Shown here: in pieces, positions 25,443 through 33,719 of the stretch
Position numbering within the stretch: the stretch's first letter is position 1
How the letters are laid out: each line of letters starts with the position of its first letter
From: an uncultured Collinsella sp.
GTDB lineage: Bacteria; Actinomycetota; Coriobacteriia; Coriobacteriales; Coriobacteriaceae
DNA: 64,000 bases
Direction of reading: 5' to 3'
Assembly (NCBI GenBank): GCA_900543615.1
Contig: UQSC01000001.1
Coordinates: 21,194-85,193 of the forward strand
Notes under the pieces: generated by a model
The model's database searches: none
What the model was told of the DNA's origin: nothing
What the model saw: the letters and a program-made list of their open reading frames with translations, nothing else
Position numbers and translations under genes: made by a program

Positions 25443-26120
25443 CTACCGTCCGCGCAACGCCTTGAGCTTGGCCAGGGTATCGGGGCTCAGGCGGCTGCCC
25501 AGAGTCATCTTGATCTGCGGAGCTTCCTCTGCCTCGTGAACGTCGTTATCGATCTGTTTGATCTCGTCCACCAGCATACGGCTCGAGATGCGCGTGACGC
25601 CCTTGCCCATGACGACGGCCTGTATTGTGCCGTCACTCGATACCACGGAGCACGCGCGGCCTTCCTCGCGCGCCTCGATGCAGAGCTTCTGCACCACGGT
25701 ATCGGCAGAGACGCCCGTCGGCGAAAACTCGATGCGCACGCCGCGGGCCGGCAGGTTGGGGCGCTCGTTGGAGATATTGCCCGCGCCGTCGAACACGATC
25801 ACGGCCTCGTAGCGGCCCTGGGCAAACGCGGCAACGTCGTTGATGAGAGCGGTGCGCGCCATATCGTGAACGTCGCTGGAATACGGATCGTCGGAATGGT
25901 CGTAGACGAGCTTTTCGTAGCGCGGCGTGCAGTGAATCACGTTGTAACCGTCGACCACCAGCAGCTCGGGCTTGTTGGAGTGCACCGTCGAGACTGGGTC
26001 GGCGATAGCCTGCGCAAACGCATTGCCGCCCACGCCGTAGGTCGCGGCCGAAACAATCGGCTTGGCCGAGCCCTCGCCAAAGCGCTTGGCCTTGGACTTG
26101 GCGCGGTTCTTCTTGGACAT
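25443..26120 (-). CDS. yacP: YacP-like NYN-domain ribonuclease (Rae1 family)
   Basis: 225-residue NYN/PIN-type protein. LLVVDGYNVIHC carries the first catalytic Asp, and AVIVFDGAG and VVSSDGTIQ supply others; the Lys/Arg-rich N-terminal tail likely aids RNA binding. The B. subtilis relative Rae1 cleaves mRNA in the ribosomal A site. Position directly after rlmB and cysS matches the Firmicutes cysS-mrnC-rlmB-yacP order, here without mrnC. GGGGGAGGAG precedes the ATG; gap to rlmB is three bases. Confidence 0.9.
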   Translation of the reverse strand: MSKKNRAKSKAKRFGEGSAKPIVSAATYGVGGNAFAQAIADPVSTVHSNKPELLVVDGYNVIHCTPRYEKLVYDHSDDPYSSDVHDMARTALINDVAAFAQGRYEAVIVFDGAGNISNERPNLPARGVRIEFSPTGVSADTVVQKLCIEAREEGRACSVVSSDGTIQAVVMGKGVTRISSRMLVDEIKQIDNDVHEAEEAPQIKMTLGSRLSPDTLAKLKALRGR

Positions 26121-26123
26121 GCG

Positions 26124-27038
26124 TTACTCCTCCCCCATGAGCTCGCCGGCGTTGCGGCGTAGCCACTCAAAGCACAGCGCCGTGGTCGCCTGAGCAACAT
26201 TGAGGCTCTCGGTCATGCCGCGCTGGGGAAGCTTGGTCAAAAAGTCGCATTTCTCGAGCACCAGGCGCGAGATGCCGTCGCCCTCGGAGCCCATGACGAG
26301 CGCCACGCGGCCCTCGAAGGGAGCATCCCAGCAACTACCTTCGGCGTGCTCGGAGGCACCGCCCACCCAAAAGCCAGCGGCCTTAAGACCATCGAGCGCA
26401 CGGGCGATGTTGGGCACCTGTGCGATAGGCAGATGCATGACGGCGCCGGCTGAAGTCTTGTAGCTGCCCACGGTCACGCCGGCGGCACGCTTGTTGGCGA
26501 TGATGACGCCGGCCGCGCCCACAACCTCGGCGGAGCGCACGATGGCGCCAAAGTTGCCGTCGTCAGTCACATGGTCGAGCACGACGACGAGCGCCGGTCC
26601 GTCACCCGCGCGGTCGAGAATGTCGGCGACATCGGCGTAAGGGAAGTTGCCAACCTCGAGCGCAACGCCCTGGTGAGCGCCGTGGCTCGATAGCGCATCG
26701 AGCCGTGCGCGTAGCACGTACTTAATGCGGACACCCGCGGCGTTGAGATCGTTGACCAGGCGCGACAAGGCGGCATCGCGCTCCCCGCCCTCGGCAATGA
26801 GCGCGCACTTGATGGGAAAACCAGTGCGTAGCGCCTCGGCGGCGGCACGACGACCTTCGATAAACTCGCCCTTGGGAGCCTGGACAGCGTCGCGGTTGCG
26901 ATCGCGCTGCGGACGTGCGGCCTGGGTGCGATCGCGCTGGCCCTTGGGAGCGGCAGCGCGGTCATTGCGGCGAATCGGACGCGAGCCAGAAGCAGCCTGC
27001 TTGCCGCCACGAGGCGCACGCTTGCGATTGTCGGCCAT
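26124..27038 (-). CDS. rlmB: 23S rRNA (guanosine-2'-O)-methyltransferase RlmB
   Basis: SpoU/TrmH-type SAM-dependent methyltransferase, 304 residues. A long basic, low-complexity N-terminal tail (to about residue 55) precedes the substrate-binding domain (FIEGRRAAAEALRTG). The knotted catalytic domain shows motif 1 DDGNFGAIVRSAE, motif 2 LVMGSEGDGISR and motif 3 MTESLNVAQATTALCFE. AAGGAGG precedes the ATG. In the operon downstream of cysS. Confidence 0.95.
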   Translation of the reverse strand: MADNRKRAPRGGKQAASGSRPIRRNDRAAAPKGQRDRTQAARPQRDRNRDAVQAPKGEFIEGRRAAAEALRTGFPIKCALIAEGGERDAALSRLVNDLNAAGVRIKYVLRARLDALSSHGAHQGVALEVGNFPYADVADILDRAGDGPALVVVLDHVTDDGNFGAIVRSAEVVGAAGVIIANKRAAGVTVGSYKTSAGAVMHLPIAQVPNIARALDGLKAAGFWVGGASEHAEGSCWDAPFEGRVALVMGSEGDGISRLVLEKCDFLTKLPQRGMTESLNVAQATTALCFEWLRRNAGELMGEE

Positions 27039-27181
27039 AAAACGGCCTCCTTAAATAGATAACGAACAAGAATCGACCGTCCGAGCCACGGCACCTTGCC
27101 TTTCAATCGTCGGGCATGACCACCAGGTCTATGCCCTCCTCTTTCAAGGCAATCTGCCGCACCTCGAACGGTCGACAAATA

Positions 27182-28648
27182 CTAGAGACTCTTAATACGA
27201 GTGCCCGCGGCAGTATCCTCAATGGTGAGGCCCAGGTCCTTGAGCTGGTCGCGGATGGCATCTGCCAGATCCCAGTTCTTGGCGGCACGGGCCTCGGCGC
27301 GGGCCTCGAGAATCTTGGCAGCAGCCTCGTCCACGTCGTCGCCCGTGTAGGCGACCAGGCCGGCGGCAACGCCCAGCAGGCCCAGCGGCAGCTCGACCTT
27401 GGGCTCGGGAAGCTCGACGCCAAACGTATCGAGCAGCTCGACCAGCGTATCGGCGGCGGCCAGGGCAGCGGCCTTGTCGACAGCATCGCCCGCCTGCTCC
27501 AGGTACTGGTTGCACTCGGTCACAAAGCCAAAGACAGCACCCATGGCACCGGCGGTGTTAAAGTCGTCATCCATGCACTCCTTAAAGGTGGTGCGGGTCT
27601 CGGCGGCCTTGGCGGCAAACGCCTCGGCAGCCGCTTCGTCGGCATCGGCCGTCGCGTGGTTCGCGGCCCAACGCAGGTTCTCGACCGTACCGGCGATACG
27701 CGTGAGCGAGTTCTCGGCACCCTCCAGGCGCTCCCAGGAGAAGTCGAGCGGCGAGCGATAGCTCGTCTGCAGCATCAGCAGGCGCAGGGCGGCAGCGGAG
27801 TGCTGCTCGAGGACCTCGGCCAGCGTAAAGAAGTTGCCGAGCGACTTGGACATCTTCTCGCCGTCTACCAGCAGCATGCCCGTGTGCATCCAGGTGTTGG
27901 AGAAGCCCTGGTGCCAGGCGCAGGTGGCCTGGGCGCACTCGTTCTCGTGATGCGGGAAGGCAAGGTCGGAGCCGCCGCCGTGGATGTCGATCGGAGTGCC
28001 CAGGTAGCGATGCACCATGGCGGCGCACTCGGTGTGCCAACCGGGACGGCCCTCGCCCCAGGGGCTCGGCCAGCTGGGCTCGCCGGGCTTGGCGGCCTTC
28101 CACAGGGCAAAGTCGAGCGGGTCGTTCTTGTCCTCGTTCTCCTCGATACGCGCACCAACCATAAGGTCATCGATGTTGCGGCCCGAGACCTGGCCATAGT
28201 TGGGATCGCTGCGCACAGCAAAGTACACGTCGCCGTTATCGGCTGCGTAAGCGTGGCCCTGCTCGATAAGCGTCTTGATCATGGCGATCATGGGGCCGAT
28301 CTCCTTGGTGGCGCGGGGGCGCACATCGGGATCGAGCACGTTGGCGGCGCGCATGACGCCGATGAACTTGTCGGAGAACTCCGTCGCGACCTCGGCGGCC
28401 GTACGGCCCTGCTCGTTGGCGCGCTTGATGATCTTGTCGTCGACATCGGTGAGGTTCTGGGCGAACGTGACCTCGTAACCGCTCGCGATGAGCCAGCGGC
28501 GAATCACGTCAAAGCTGATGAACGTACGGGCGTTGCCGATGTGGATGTTGTCGTAGACCGTGGGGCCGCACACGTACATGCGGACCTTGCCGGACTCGAT
28601 GGGCTGGAACTCTTCCTTTTTATGGGTAGCGCTGTTGTAGATACGCAT
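27182..28648 (-). CDS. cysS: cysteinyl-tRNA synthetase
   Basis: Class I synthetase of 488 residues. YVCGPTVYDNIHIGNART holds the zinc Cys and the HIGH-type motif (HIGN); KMSKSLGNFF is the KMSKS loop. The C-terminal helical and anticodon regions are present, ending DTAAGTRIKSL. AAGGAG precedes the ATG; four bases separate it from ispF. The 143 bases after it before rlmB hold no recognisable mrnC gene. Confidence 0.97.
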   Translation of the reverse strand: MRIYNSATHKKEEFQPIESGKVRMYVCGPTVYDNIHIGNARTFISFDVIRRWLIASGYEVTFAQNLTDVDDKIIKRANEQGRTAAEVATEFSDKFIGVMRAANVLDPDVRPRATKEIGPMIAMIKTLIEQGHAYAADNGDVYFAVRSDPNYGQVSGRNIDDLMVGARIEENEDKNDPLDFALWKAAKPGEPSWPSPWGEGRPGWHTECAAMVHRYLGTPIDIHGGGSDLAFPHHENECAQATCAWHQGFSNTWMHTGMLLVDGEKMSKSLGNFFTLAEVLEQHSAAALRLLMLQTSYRSPLDFSWERLEGAENSLTRIAGTVENLRWAANHATADADEAAAEAFAAKAAETRTTFKECMDDDFNTAGAMGAVFGFVTECNQYLEQAGDAVDKAAALAAADTLVELLDTFGVELPEPKVELPLGLLGVAAGLVAYTGDDVDEAAAKILEARAEARAAKNWDLADAIRDQLKDLGLTIEDTAAGTRIKSL

Positions 28649-28651
28649 TCG

Positions 28652-29146
28652 TTACTCCTTAACGGTTTTCTGTAGCAGGCAGACGGCCCAGGCGCCGATT
28701 CCCTCGCCCTGGCCTTCCCAACCGAGCTTTTCGGTCGTAGTGGCGGCGACGCCCACGTTTTCGACGTCAACGCCCAGGGCATGGGCAAGGTTGGCGCGCA
28801 TGGCATCGCGATACGGGGTGATCTTAGGCTGCTGGCAGGCAATGGTGCAATCGGCATCGACAAACTCAAAGCCCAGCTCACGCGCATAGTCCATCACGCG
28901 GGCAAGCAGCACCATCGAATCGGCACCCTCGTAGGCGGGATCGGTGTCGGGGAATAGCTTGCCGATGTCTCCCCCACGGCAGGCGCCCAGAATGGCGTCG
29001 GCCAAGGCGTGCGCGAGCACATCGGCATCCGAGTGACCCAGCAGGCCGCGCTCGTAGGGAATGTCGACACCGCCGATGATACATCGACGCCCCTCCACCA
29101 GACGGTGAACGTCGTAGCCATGGCCAATGCGCAGGTTACTGAACAT
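28652..29146 (-). CDS. ispF: 2-C-methyl-D-erythritol 2,4-cyclodiphosphate synthase
   Basis: Isoprenoid (MEP) pathway enzyme of 164 residues. The zinc ligands appear in GHGYDVHRL and the loop GLLGHSDADVLAHALADA; TTTEKLGWEGQGEGI near the C-terminus is also typical. The ATG with GAGGA eight bases upstream lies inside the last 11 bases of ispD, so the two are translationally coupled. Confidence 0.96.
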   Translation of the reverse strand: MFSNLRIGHGYDVHRLVEGRRCIIGGVDIPYERGLLGHSDADVLAHALADAILGACRGGDIGKLFPDTDPAYEGADSMVLLARVMDYARELGFEFVDADCTIACQQPKITPYRDAMRANLAHALGVDVENVGVAATTTEKLGWEGQGEGIGAWAVCLLQKTVKE

Positions 29147-29864
29147 GGGGAAGGTCCTCTCCCTCGGCCATGCGGCCAAGCAGAATCGCGGTTACGGGAC
29201 GCAGGTCCTCGGGCACCGTCACCTTAAGGTTATCGCGTGGGCTCTGGACGCAGCGGACGCGCCCACCCATGCGCTCGACCAGCGACGAATCATCGGTACC
29301 GATAAAGCCCTCGGCAATGGCTGCAGCGTGGGCGCGCTTCACAGCATCGACGCTAAAGATCTGCGGCGTCTGCGCTGCCCAGTAGAGCTCACGCGGCGGC
29401 GTCTCGACGATATTATCGCCGTCAACGATCTTGAGCGTGTCGATCGCGGGCTGACCGCACACGACACCGTCGAGGGCACGGTCGCTCACGAGCACGTCGA
29501 TAGCGTGGTCGATGGCCTCGGTCGTAATGAGCGGACGAGCGCCGTCGTGGATGGCGACATATTCGAAACCCGCCGGAACCGCATGCACGCCGGCACGGGT
29601 GGAATCCTGACGGGTATCGCCGGCATCGGCAAAGCTGATGGGCGTGTCATAGTCAAACGGGTCAATGGCCAGGCGGCGCATCTCGGCACGGCGCTCGGCA
29701 GGGCAAACCACGACGATATGGCCGACCTTATCGCTACGATCGAACGCGCGGATGGACCAGCTCATGAGCGGACGGCCCGCCACATTAACGAGCTGCTTGC
29801 CGCCGGGATTTCCAAAGCGCTGGCCGCTGCCGCCGGCAACGACCACGGCGCATACGGGCGCCAT
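29136..29864 (-). CDS. ispD: 2-C-methyl-D-erythritol 4-phosphate cytidylyltransferase
   Basis: MEP pathway nucleotidyltransferase of 242 residues. The CTP-binding loop AGGSGQRFG, the Lys in PGGKQLV, the IHDGARPL motif and QTPQIF are present. Starts at an ATG that overlaps the disA stop by one base (TAATG), and overlaps ispF at its end. Confidence 0.95.
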   Translation of the reverse strand: MAPVCAVVVAGGSGQRFGNPGGKQLVNVAGRPLMSWSIRAFDRSDKVGHIVVVCPAERRAEMRRLAIDPFDYDTPISFADAGDTRQDSTRAGVHAVPAGFEYVAIHDGARPLITTEAIDHAIDVLVSDRALDGVVCGQPAIDTLKIVDGDNIVETPPRELYWAAQTPQIFSVDAVKRAHAAAIAEGFIGTDDSSLVERMGGRVRCVQSPRDNLKVTVPEDLRPVTAILLGRMAEGEDLPHVQ

Positions 29865-30931
29865 TATGCGTTCCCCTGTTTGGTGCCCTTCATGCGGTAC
29901 AGCGAGTCCGCAAGAATGGCAGGGTTGTTGACGCCAAAGTCGCCCAGGCGCTCCGGATCCTCGCTGATGTCGTCCATGAGCTCCTGCAGCGAGCCGTACT
30001 CGTCGACGATCTTCTCGGCCACGCCGTCGCGCACGACGGACACGCGCGAAAGCGTGCGCAGGCCCAGCGGCGTCATGACGGAGTCCTCGTCCAAGTCGTC
30101 ATAGCCCAGAACTGCCGCCACGTGCTGCGGGTCGGACAGGTCCTTAGGCGTCATACGGCTCAGCTCGGCGCGAATCTTCTCGGCGTTGGCCTCAGAGGAA
30201 TCGCTCGCGTAGTCGCGGATCATCAAGTCGTATTCGGTATCCATGCTGGAGCCCGCGAGCTGCTCGAGCTGCATCTGCACGAGCTTACCCTGGTTACCCA
30301 GCTTGACAATGCAATCCTTAAGCTCGGTCTTTGCCTGCTGCATGATCTCGAAGCTCGAGAAAATACCGGTAATGTCGGCGAGTGTGACGTAGTCGTCGAG
30401 CTCGAGGGCCGTCAGGCGCAGCAGGGAGCGATCGAGCGACTGACGGGTAGTCTGGAGCGTGGCGACGAGCTGGTTGACCGAGCTCATGATGGTGGTGACG
30501 GGCTGGATCTCGTAGCTCTTGCCGTGGACGTACACGTTGACGACGGCGCGACGAGCCGAAACCGAGATCACGATGGCATCGGTGAGCACCGACATGCGAG
30601 CGGCAGTACGGTGACGCATGCCCGTCTCACTCGTGGCGAGCGAGGGATCGGGATTGAGGTGGAAGTTGGCGCGCAGGATCTGGGTGAGGTCGCCATCGAT
30701 AACGATGGCGCCGTCCATCTTGGAAAGCTCGAACAGGCGGTTCGAGGTAAACGAAATGTTGAGCGGGAAGCCGTCGTTACCGGCAGCGAGCACGTTTTCG
30801 GTGTCGCCGACGCAGATAAGGGCGCCCAGGTGACCGGCGATGATCATGTCGAGGGCGGTGCGGACCGGCTGACCAGGTGCCGTCAGGCGGATGGCCTGTT
30901 CCATACGCTTTTGCAGCTCGTTCTTATCCAA
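29864..30931 (-). CDS. disA: DNA-integrity scanning diadenylate cyclase DisA
   Basis: Makes cyclic di-AMP from two ATP and scans DNA for branched structures; 355 residues, the normal size. The DAC active-site motifs are DGA (KMDGAIVIDGD) and RHR (MRHRTAARMS). The C-terminal part is a helix-hairpin-helix DNA-binding region (LRTLSRVSVVRDGVAEKIVDE). The start is TTG, with GGGAG seven bases upstream and no alternative in frame. First gene of the disA-ispD-ispF-cysS-rlmB-yacP series, tied to ispD by a one-base overlap. A link of c-di-AMP to precursor supply is possible but not shown. Confidence 0.95.
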   Translation of the reverse strand: MDKNELQKRMEQAIRLTAPGQPVRTALDMIIAGHLGALICVGDTENVLAAGNDGFPLNISFTSNRLFELSKMDGAIVIDGDLTQILRANFHLNPDPSLATSETGMRHRTAARMSVLTDAIVISVSARRAVVNVYVHGKSYEIQPVTTIMSSVNQLVATLQTTRQSLDRSLLRLTALELDDYVTLADITGIFSSFEIMQQAKTELKDCIVKLGNQGKLVQMQLEQLAGSSMDTEYDLMIRDYASDSSEANAEKIRAELSRMTPKDLSDPQHVAAVLGYDDLDEDSVMTPLGLRTLSRVSVVRDGVAEKIVDEYGSLQELMDDISEDPERLGDFGVNNPAILADSLYRMKGTKQGNA

Positions 30932-31091
30932 GGCATCGCTCCCATCGTATACGCTCCATAAACGCTAAATAGTTTCTCACGGTTTGTCCCTGCGGCGCTT
31001 GCGAAATCCGATGCTTACAGAATGAGCGAACACAGCTGAGAGCCCAACCCAAATCAGCTGTTCATGTGGTAGCATCGGGATTCGCATAAAT

Positions 31092-31224
31092 GAGGGAGTA
31101 GTCGCGTGATCGGGTTCGCCTCCGGTGGCGCGGCAAGTCAACACACTGGCCGATGCGGCCTGGCTTGCCTTAATGAACGAGACTCGTGGCTGTGCGCGCA
31201 ACGCGTACGCCACGGGTCTTTTTT
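31092..31224 (+). promoter_or_regulatory. yybP-ykoY (Mn2+) riboswitch with terminator platform
   Basis: The leader begins GAGGGAGTAG, close to the conserved GGGGAGTAG of this riboswitch class, has a GGCAAG/CTTGCC helix containing TCAACACACTGGCC, and the conserved 3' element AACGAGACTCG. The 3' element overlaps a terminator: GACTCGTGGC at 31181-31190 pairs with GCCACGGGTC at 31209-31218, then T6. Manganese binding should hold the aptamer and prevent the terminator. The downstream gene is mntP, a known target of this class. Confidence 0.85.
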
Positions 31225-31277
31225 GTTACTCCCCCAAGAGGTACACGCGGGCCCGCCCGCAGAGAGGGAGCCAGACT

Positions 31278-31856
31278 ATGGGACTCGCAGAGCTTGTGTT
31301 GCTCGCTATCGGCCTTTCTATGGACGCTTTTGCCGTATCCATCTGCAAGGGCCTTGGCATGAAAAGGATCAACCTTAAGGTCGCCGTGATACTCGGCCTG
31401 TTCTTTGGCGGTTTCCAGGCCGGCATGCCCGTAATTGGGTGGGCCCTTGGTAGCCAGTTCATGGGCATCATCAGCCCCATCGACCACTGGATCGCCTTTA
31501 TCCTGCTCGCCTTTATCGGCGGCAAGATGCTGTGGGAAGCCTTTACTGAGGACGAGAACGAAGGCGACGGCAAGGATGCCGAAAAGATCGACCTGGGCGA
31601 ATATCTAATCCTTGCCATCGCCACCTCGATTGACGCGCTTGCCGTGGGCATCTCGTTTGCCGCGCTCTCGGTCGATATCGTTCCCGCCGTGTCGCTCATT
31701 GGCATCACGACCTTTGTCTTCTCCGTTGCCGGCGTAGCGATCGGCCACACCTTTGGCGCGCGCTACGAAAAGCCCGCCACCATCGTGGGTGGCGTCGTGC
31801 TCGTCCTCATCGGGCTTAAGATCTTGCTTGAGCACCTCGGGATCCTCGCACTGTAA
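31278..31856 (+). CDS. mntP: manganese efflux pump MntP
   Basis: Six-span membrane exporter of Mn(II), 192 residues. The paired motifs GLSMDAFAVSICKG and TSIDALAVGISFA carry the conserved Asp residues needed in E. coli MntP. GAGGGAG precedes the ATG; the open frame extends upstream only through the riboswitch. Regulated by the manganese riboswitch in front. Confidence 0.95.
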   Translation: MGLAELVLLAIGLSMDAFAVSICKGLGMKRINLKVAVILGLFFGGFQAGMPVIGWALGSQFMGIISPIDHWIAFILLAFIGGKMLWEAFTEDENEGDGKDAEKIDLGEYLILAIATSIDALAVGISFAALSVDIVPAVSLIGITTFVFSVAGVAIGHTFGARYEKPATIVGGVVLVLIGLKILLEHLGILAL

Positions 31857-31861
31857 CGAAT

Positions 31862-31896
31862 AACGGCCGCCCGGCATTACGCCAGGCGGCCGTTTT
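31862..31896 (+). terminator. terminator after mntP
   Basis: AACGGCCGCC-GGC stem with one mismatch, 5-base loop and TTTT. Confidence 0.85.
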
Positions 31897-31936
31897 CATA
31901 GCCAGCCGTTTTAGAGCGGCTTAACCAAGGCGACCC

Positions 31937-33394
31937 TTACGCGGCAAGGCGCTTGAGGACGTCGATGAGCAGCTCGTAGAAGCGCTCGGCAGAAGCGAGC
32001 TCCATGCTCTCGTCCGGGGTGTGGACATCGGAGAGTGTCGGGCCCACGGCGATGGCGTCCAGACCGTGCAGGGCCTCGGCAAACAGGCCGCACTCAAGGC
32101 CGGCGTGAATGGACTCGATGCGCAGCTCGGAGCCAAAGAGTTCACGGTAGCTCTCGACAAAGACGTCGCGGACCGGCGAATGCTCGGCATAGCTCCAGCC
32201 GGGATACTCGAACTCAAACTTAGCGTCGAAGCCCAGGACATCGGCCAGCATCTGCAGGCGGTCCTTGAACTCGTTCTGCAGCGAGGTGATCGAGGAGCGC
32301 GGGGACAGCATGATCTTGACCTGGTCGTCAGAGGTGGCAACCACACCGATGTTGGAGGAAACCTCGACGGAGCCGTCGGTGACGACGTTGCGGCGGATCA
32401 CGCCGTTCGGGGCAAGACGCAGGGCGCGGATGAGGGCAAGCGCGGACTTCTCGTCCATAGCCTCGACCTTGGCGTCGTCGGCAATCTCGACGGTGCAGGC
32501 AAAGCCGGGGTCGAAGACCTCGAGCTCGGCAGTGACGTCGGCGATGATGCCCTTTGCAATCTGGGCCGCGGCCTCGGCGCCAGCGTGGTCGGCGTAGACC
32601 AGAACAGCCTTGCACTCACGGTTGATGGCGTTGTCCTTGGTGCCGCCGTTAAAGCTGACGATGGCGGGCTCGCCGGCGACCATCAGGCGGTCGATGATAC
32701 GGGCCATGATGAGGTTGCCGTTGCCGCGCTCCAGGTTGATGTCGGAGCCGGAGTGACCACCCAGCAGGCCGGAAATCTCGAGCGTAAGGGTGCTGCCGGT
32801 CTTGTGCTCGCGCACGATGGGGCAGGTGTAGGTAACGACGACGCCGCCGGCGCAGCTGACGGTTGCCACGCCTTCTTCCTCGGAGTCAAGGTTAATCATG
32901 GTGCGGGCGCTAATCTGGGACTTGTCGAGCGTCTCGGCGCCGACCAGGCCAGTCTCCTCGTCGGTGGTGAATACGCACTCGAGGGCGGGGTGAGCAATCG
33001 AATCGTCGTTGAGCACAGTAAGCATCAGAGCGACAGCAATGCCGTTGTCGGCGCCCAGGGTGGTGCCGTTAGCGGTGAGGACGCCGTCCTTGACGACCAG
33101 GTCGATACCATCGGTCGTAAAGTCGTGCTCAACAGAGCCCAGCTTGTCGCACACCATGTCGATGTGGCCCTGCAGCATCACGGTCGGGGCATTCTCGGCG
33201 CCGGCAGAAGCGGGCTTGCGAATGATGACGTTGTAGACCTCGTCCTGGTACACATCGAGGCCGCGCTCCTTGGCAAACGCAACCAAGAAATCGCTGATGC
33301 CCTTCTCGTTGCCAGACCCACGGGGGATCGCGCTGACCTCCTCAAAGAAATGGAACAGCTGGGCGGGCTCGTAGCCGGTAATCTTGTAGTCCAT
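31937..33394 (-). CDS. pepD: cytosolic dipeptidase PepD (aminoacyl-histidine dipeptidase)
   Basis: M20-family zinc peptidase, 485 residues, the same length as E. coli PepD; cleaves Xaa-His and other dipeptides. Metal and catalytic residues are visible in GHIDMVCDK, TLGADNGIAVA, TTDEETGLVGA and LDSEEEG, and the C-terminal His near GPTLSDVHTPDES. AAGGAGG is four bases before the ATG. No signal peptide. Monocistronic, convergent with mntP. Confidence 0.95.
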   Translation of the reverse strand: MDYKITGYEPAQLFHFFEEVSAIPRGSGNEKGISDFLVAFAKERGLDVYQDEVYNVIIRKPASAGAENAPTVMLQGHIDMVCDKLGSVEHDFTTDGIDLVVKDGVLTANGTTLGADNGIAVALMLTVLNDDSIAHPALECVFTTDEETGLVGAETLDKSQISARTMINLDSEEEGVATVSCAGGVVVTYTCPIVREHKTGSTLTLEISGLLGGHSGSDINLERGNGNLIMARIIDRLMVAGEPAIVSFNGGTKDNAINRECKAVLVYADHAGAEAAAQIAKGIIADVTAELEVFDPGFACTVEIADDAKVEAMDEKSALALIRALRLAPNGVIRRNVVTDGSVEVSSNIGVVATSDDQVKIMLSPRSSITSLQNEFKDRLQMLADVLGFDAKFEFEYPGWSYAEHSPVRDVFVESYRELFGSELRIESIHAGLECGLFAEALHGLDAIAVGPTLSDVHTPDESMELASAERFYELLIDVLKRLAA

Positions 33395-33665
33395 GGTGCC
33401 TCCTTGGCGCAACTGGTTAGACAGTAAGACATGCGACTTGTATATTCCCAGACTTTGCGTGCATAAACCAGTCGAAAACGCCGAGCGCCCTTGCATCATC
33501 GGCTAACGGCGGGGAGACGCCACTTTATTAAGATAAAGCAGGTTAGACGGGCCGCGCCGAAGGGACATTGGACCCTTCAACCAACCTCAACGCTTGATCA
33601 ACGTTTATGCATACGCCATTGATGTGTTTAATGAGATCCACTTTGAACGAAGGGGCCTTTCCAAC
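33395..33665. other. interval between clpC and pepD, no gene seen
   Basis: Upstream region of pepD; I see no credible coding frame, RNA or repeat. It should hold the pepD promoter, which I could not fix. Confidence 0.5.
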
Positions 33666-33667
33666 AG

Positions 33668-33694
33668 AAAAAGGGCGCTCCTTTGGAACGCCCT
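33668..33694 (-). terminator. terminator after clpC
   Basis: AGGGCGTTCC/GGAGCGCCCT stem with AAA loop and TTTTT on the minus strand. Confidence 0.85.
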
Positions 33695-33719
33695 CGTGGA
33701 CACAAGGTTTTGTTACGCC

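Noticed and set aside
27039..27181. Short frame between cysS and rlmB ending EEGIDLVVMPDD
   Set aside because: No start with ribosome site and no family resemblance; too short to call mrnC or a peptide.
31125..31277. Extended N-terminus of MntP
   Set aside because: The extra codons coincide with the riboswitch and its terminator; the ATG at 31278 has a proper ribosome site and gives the normal protein length.
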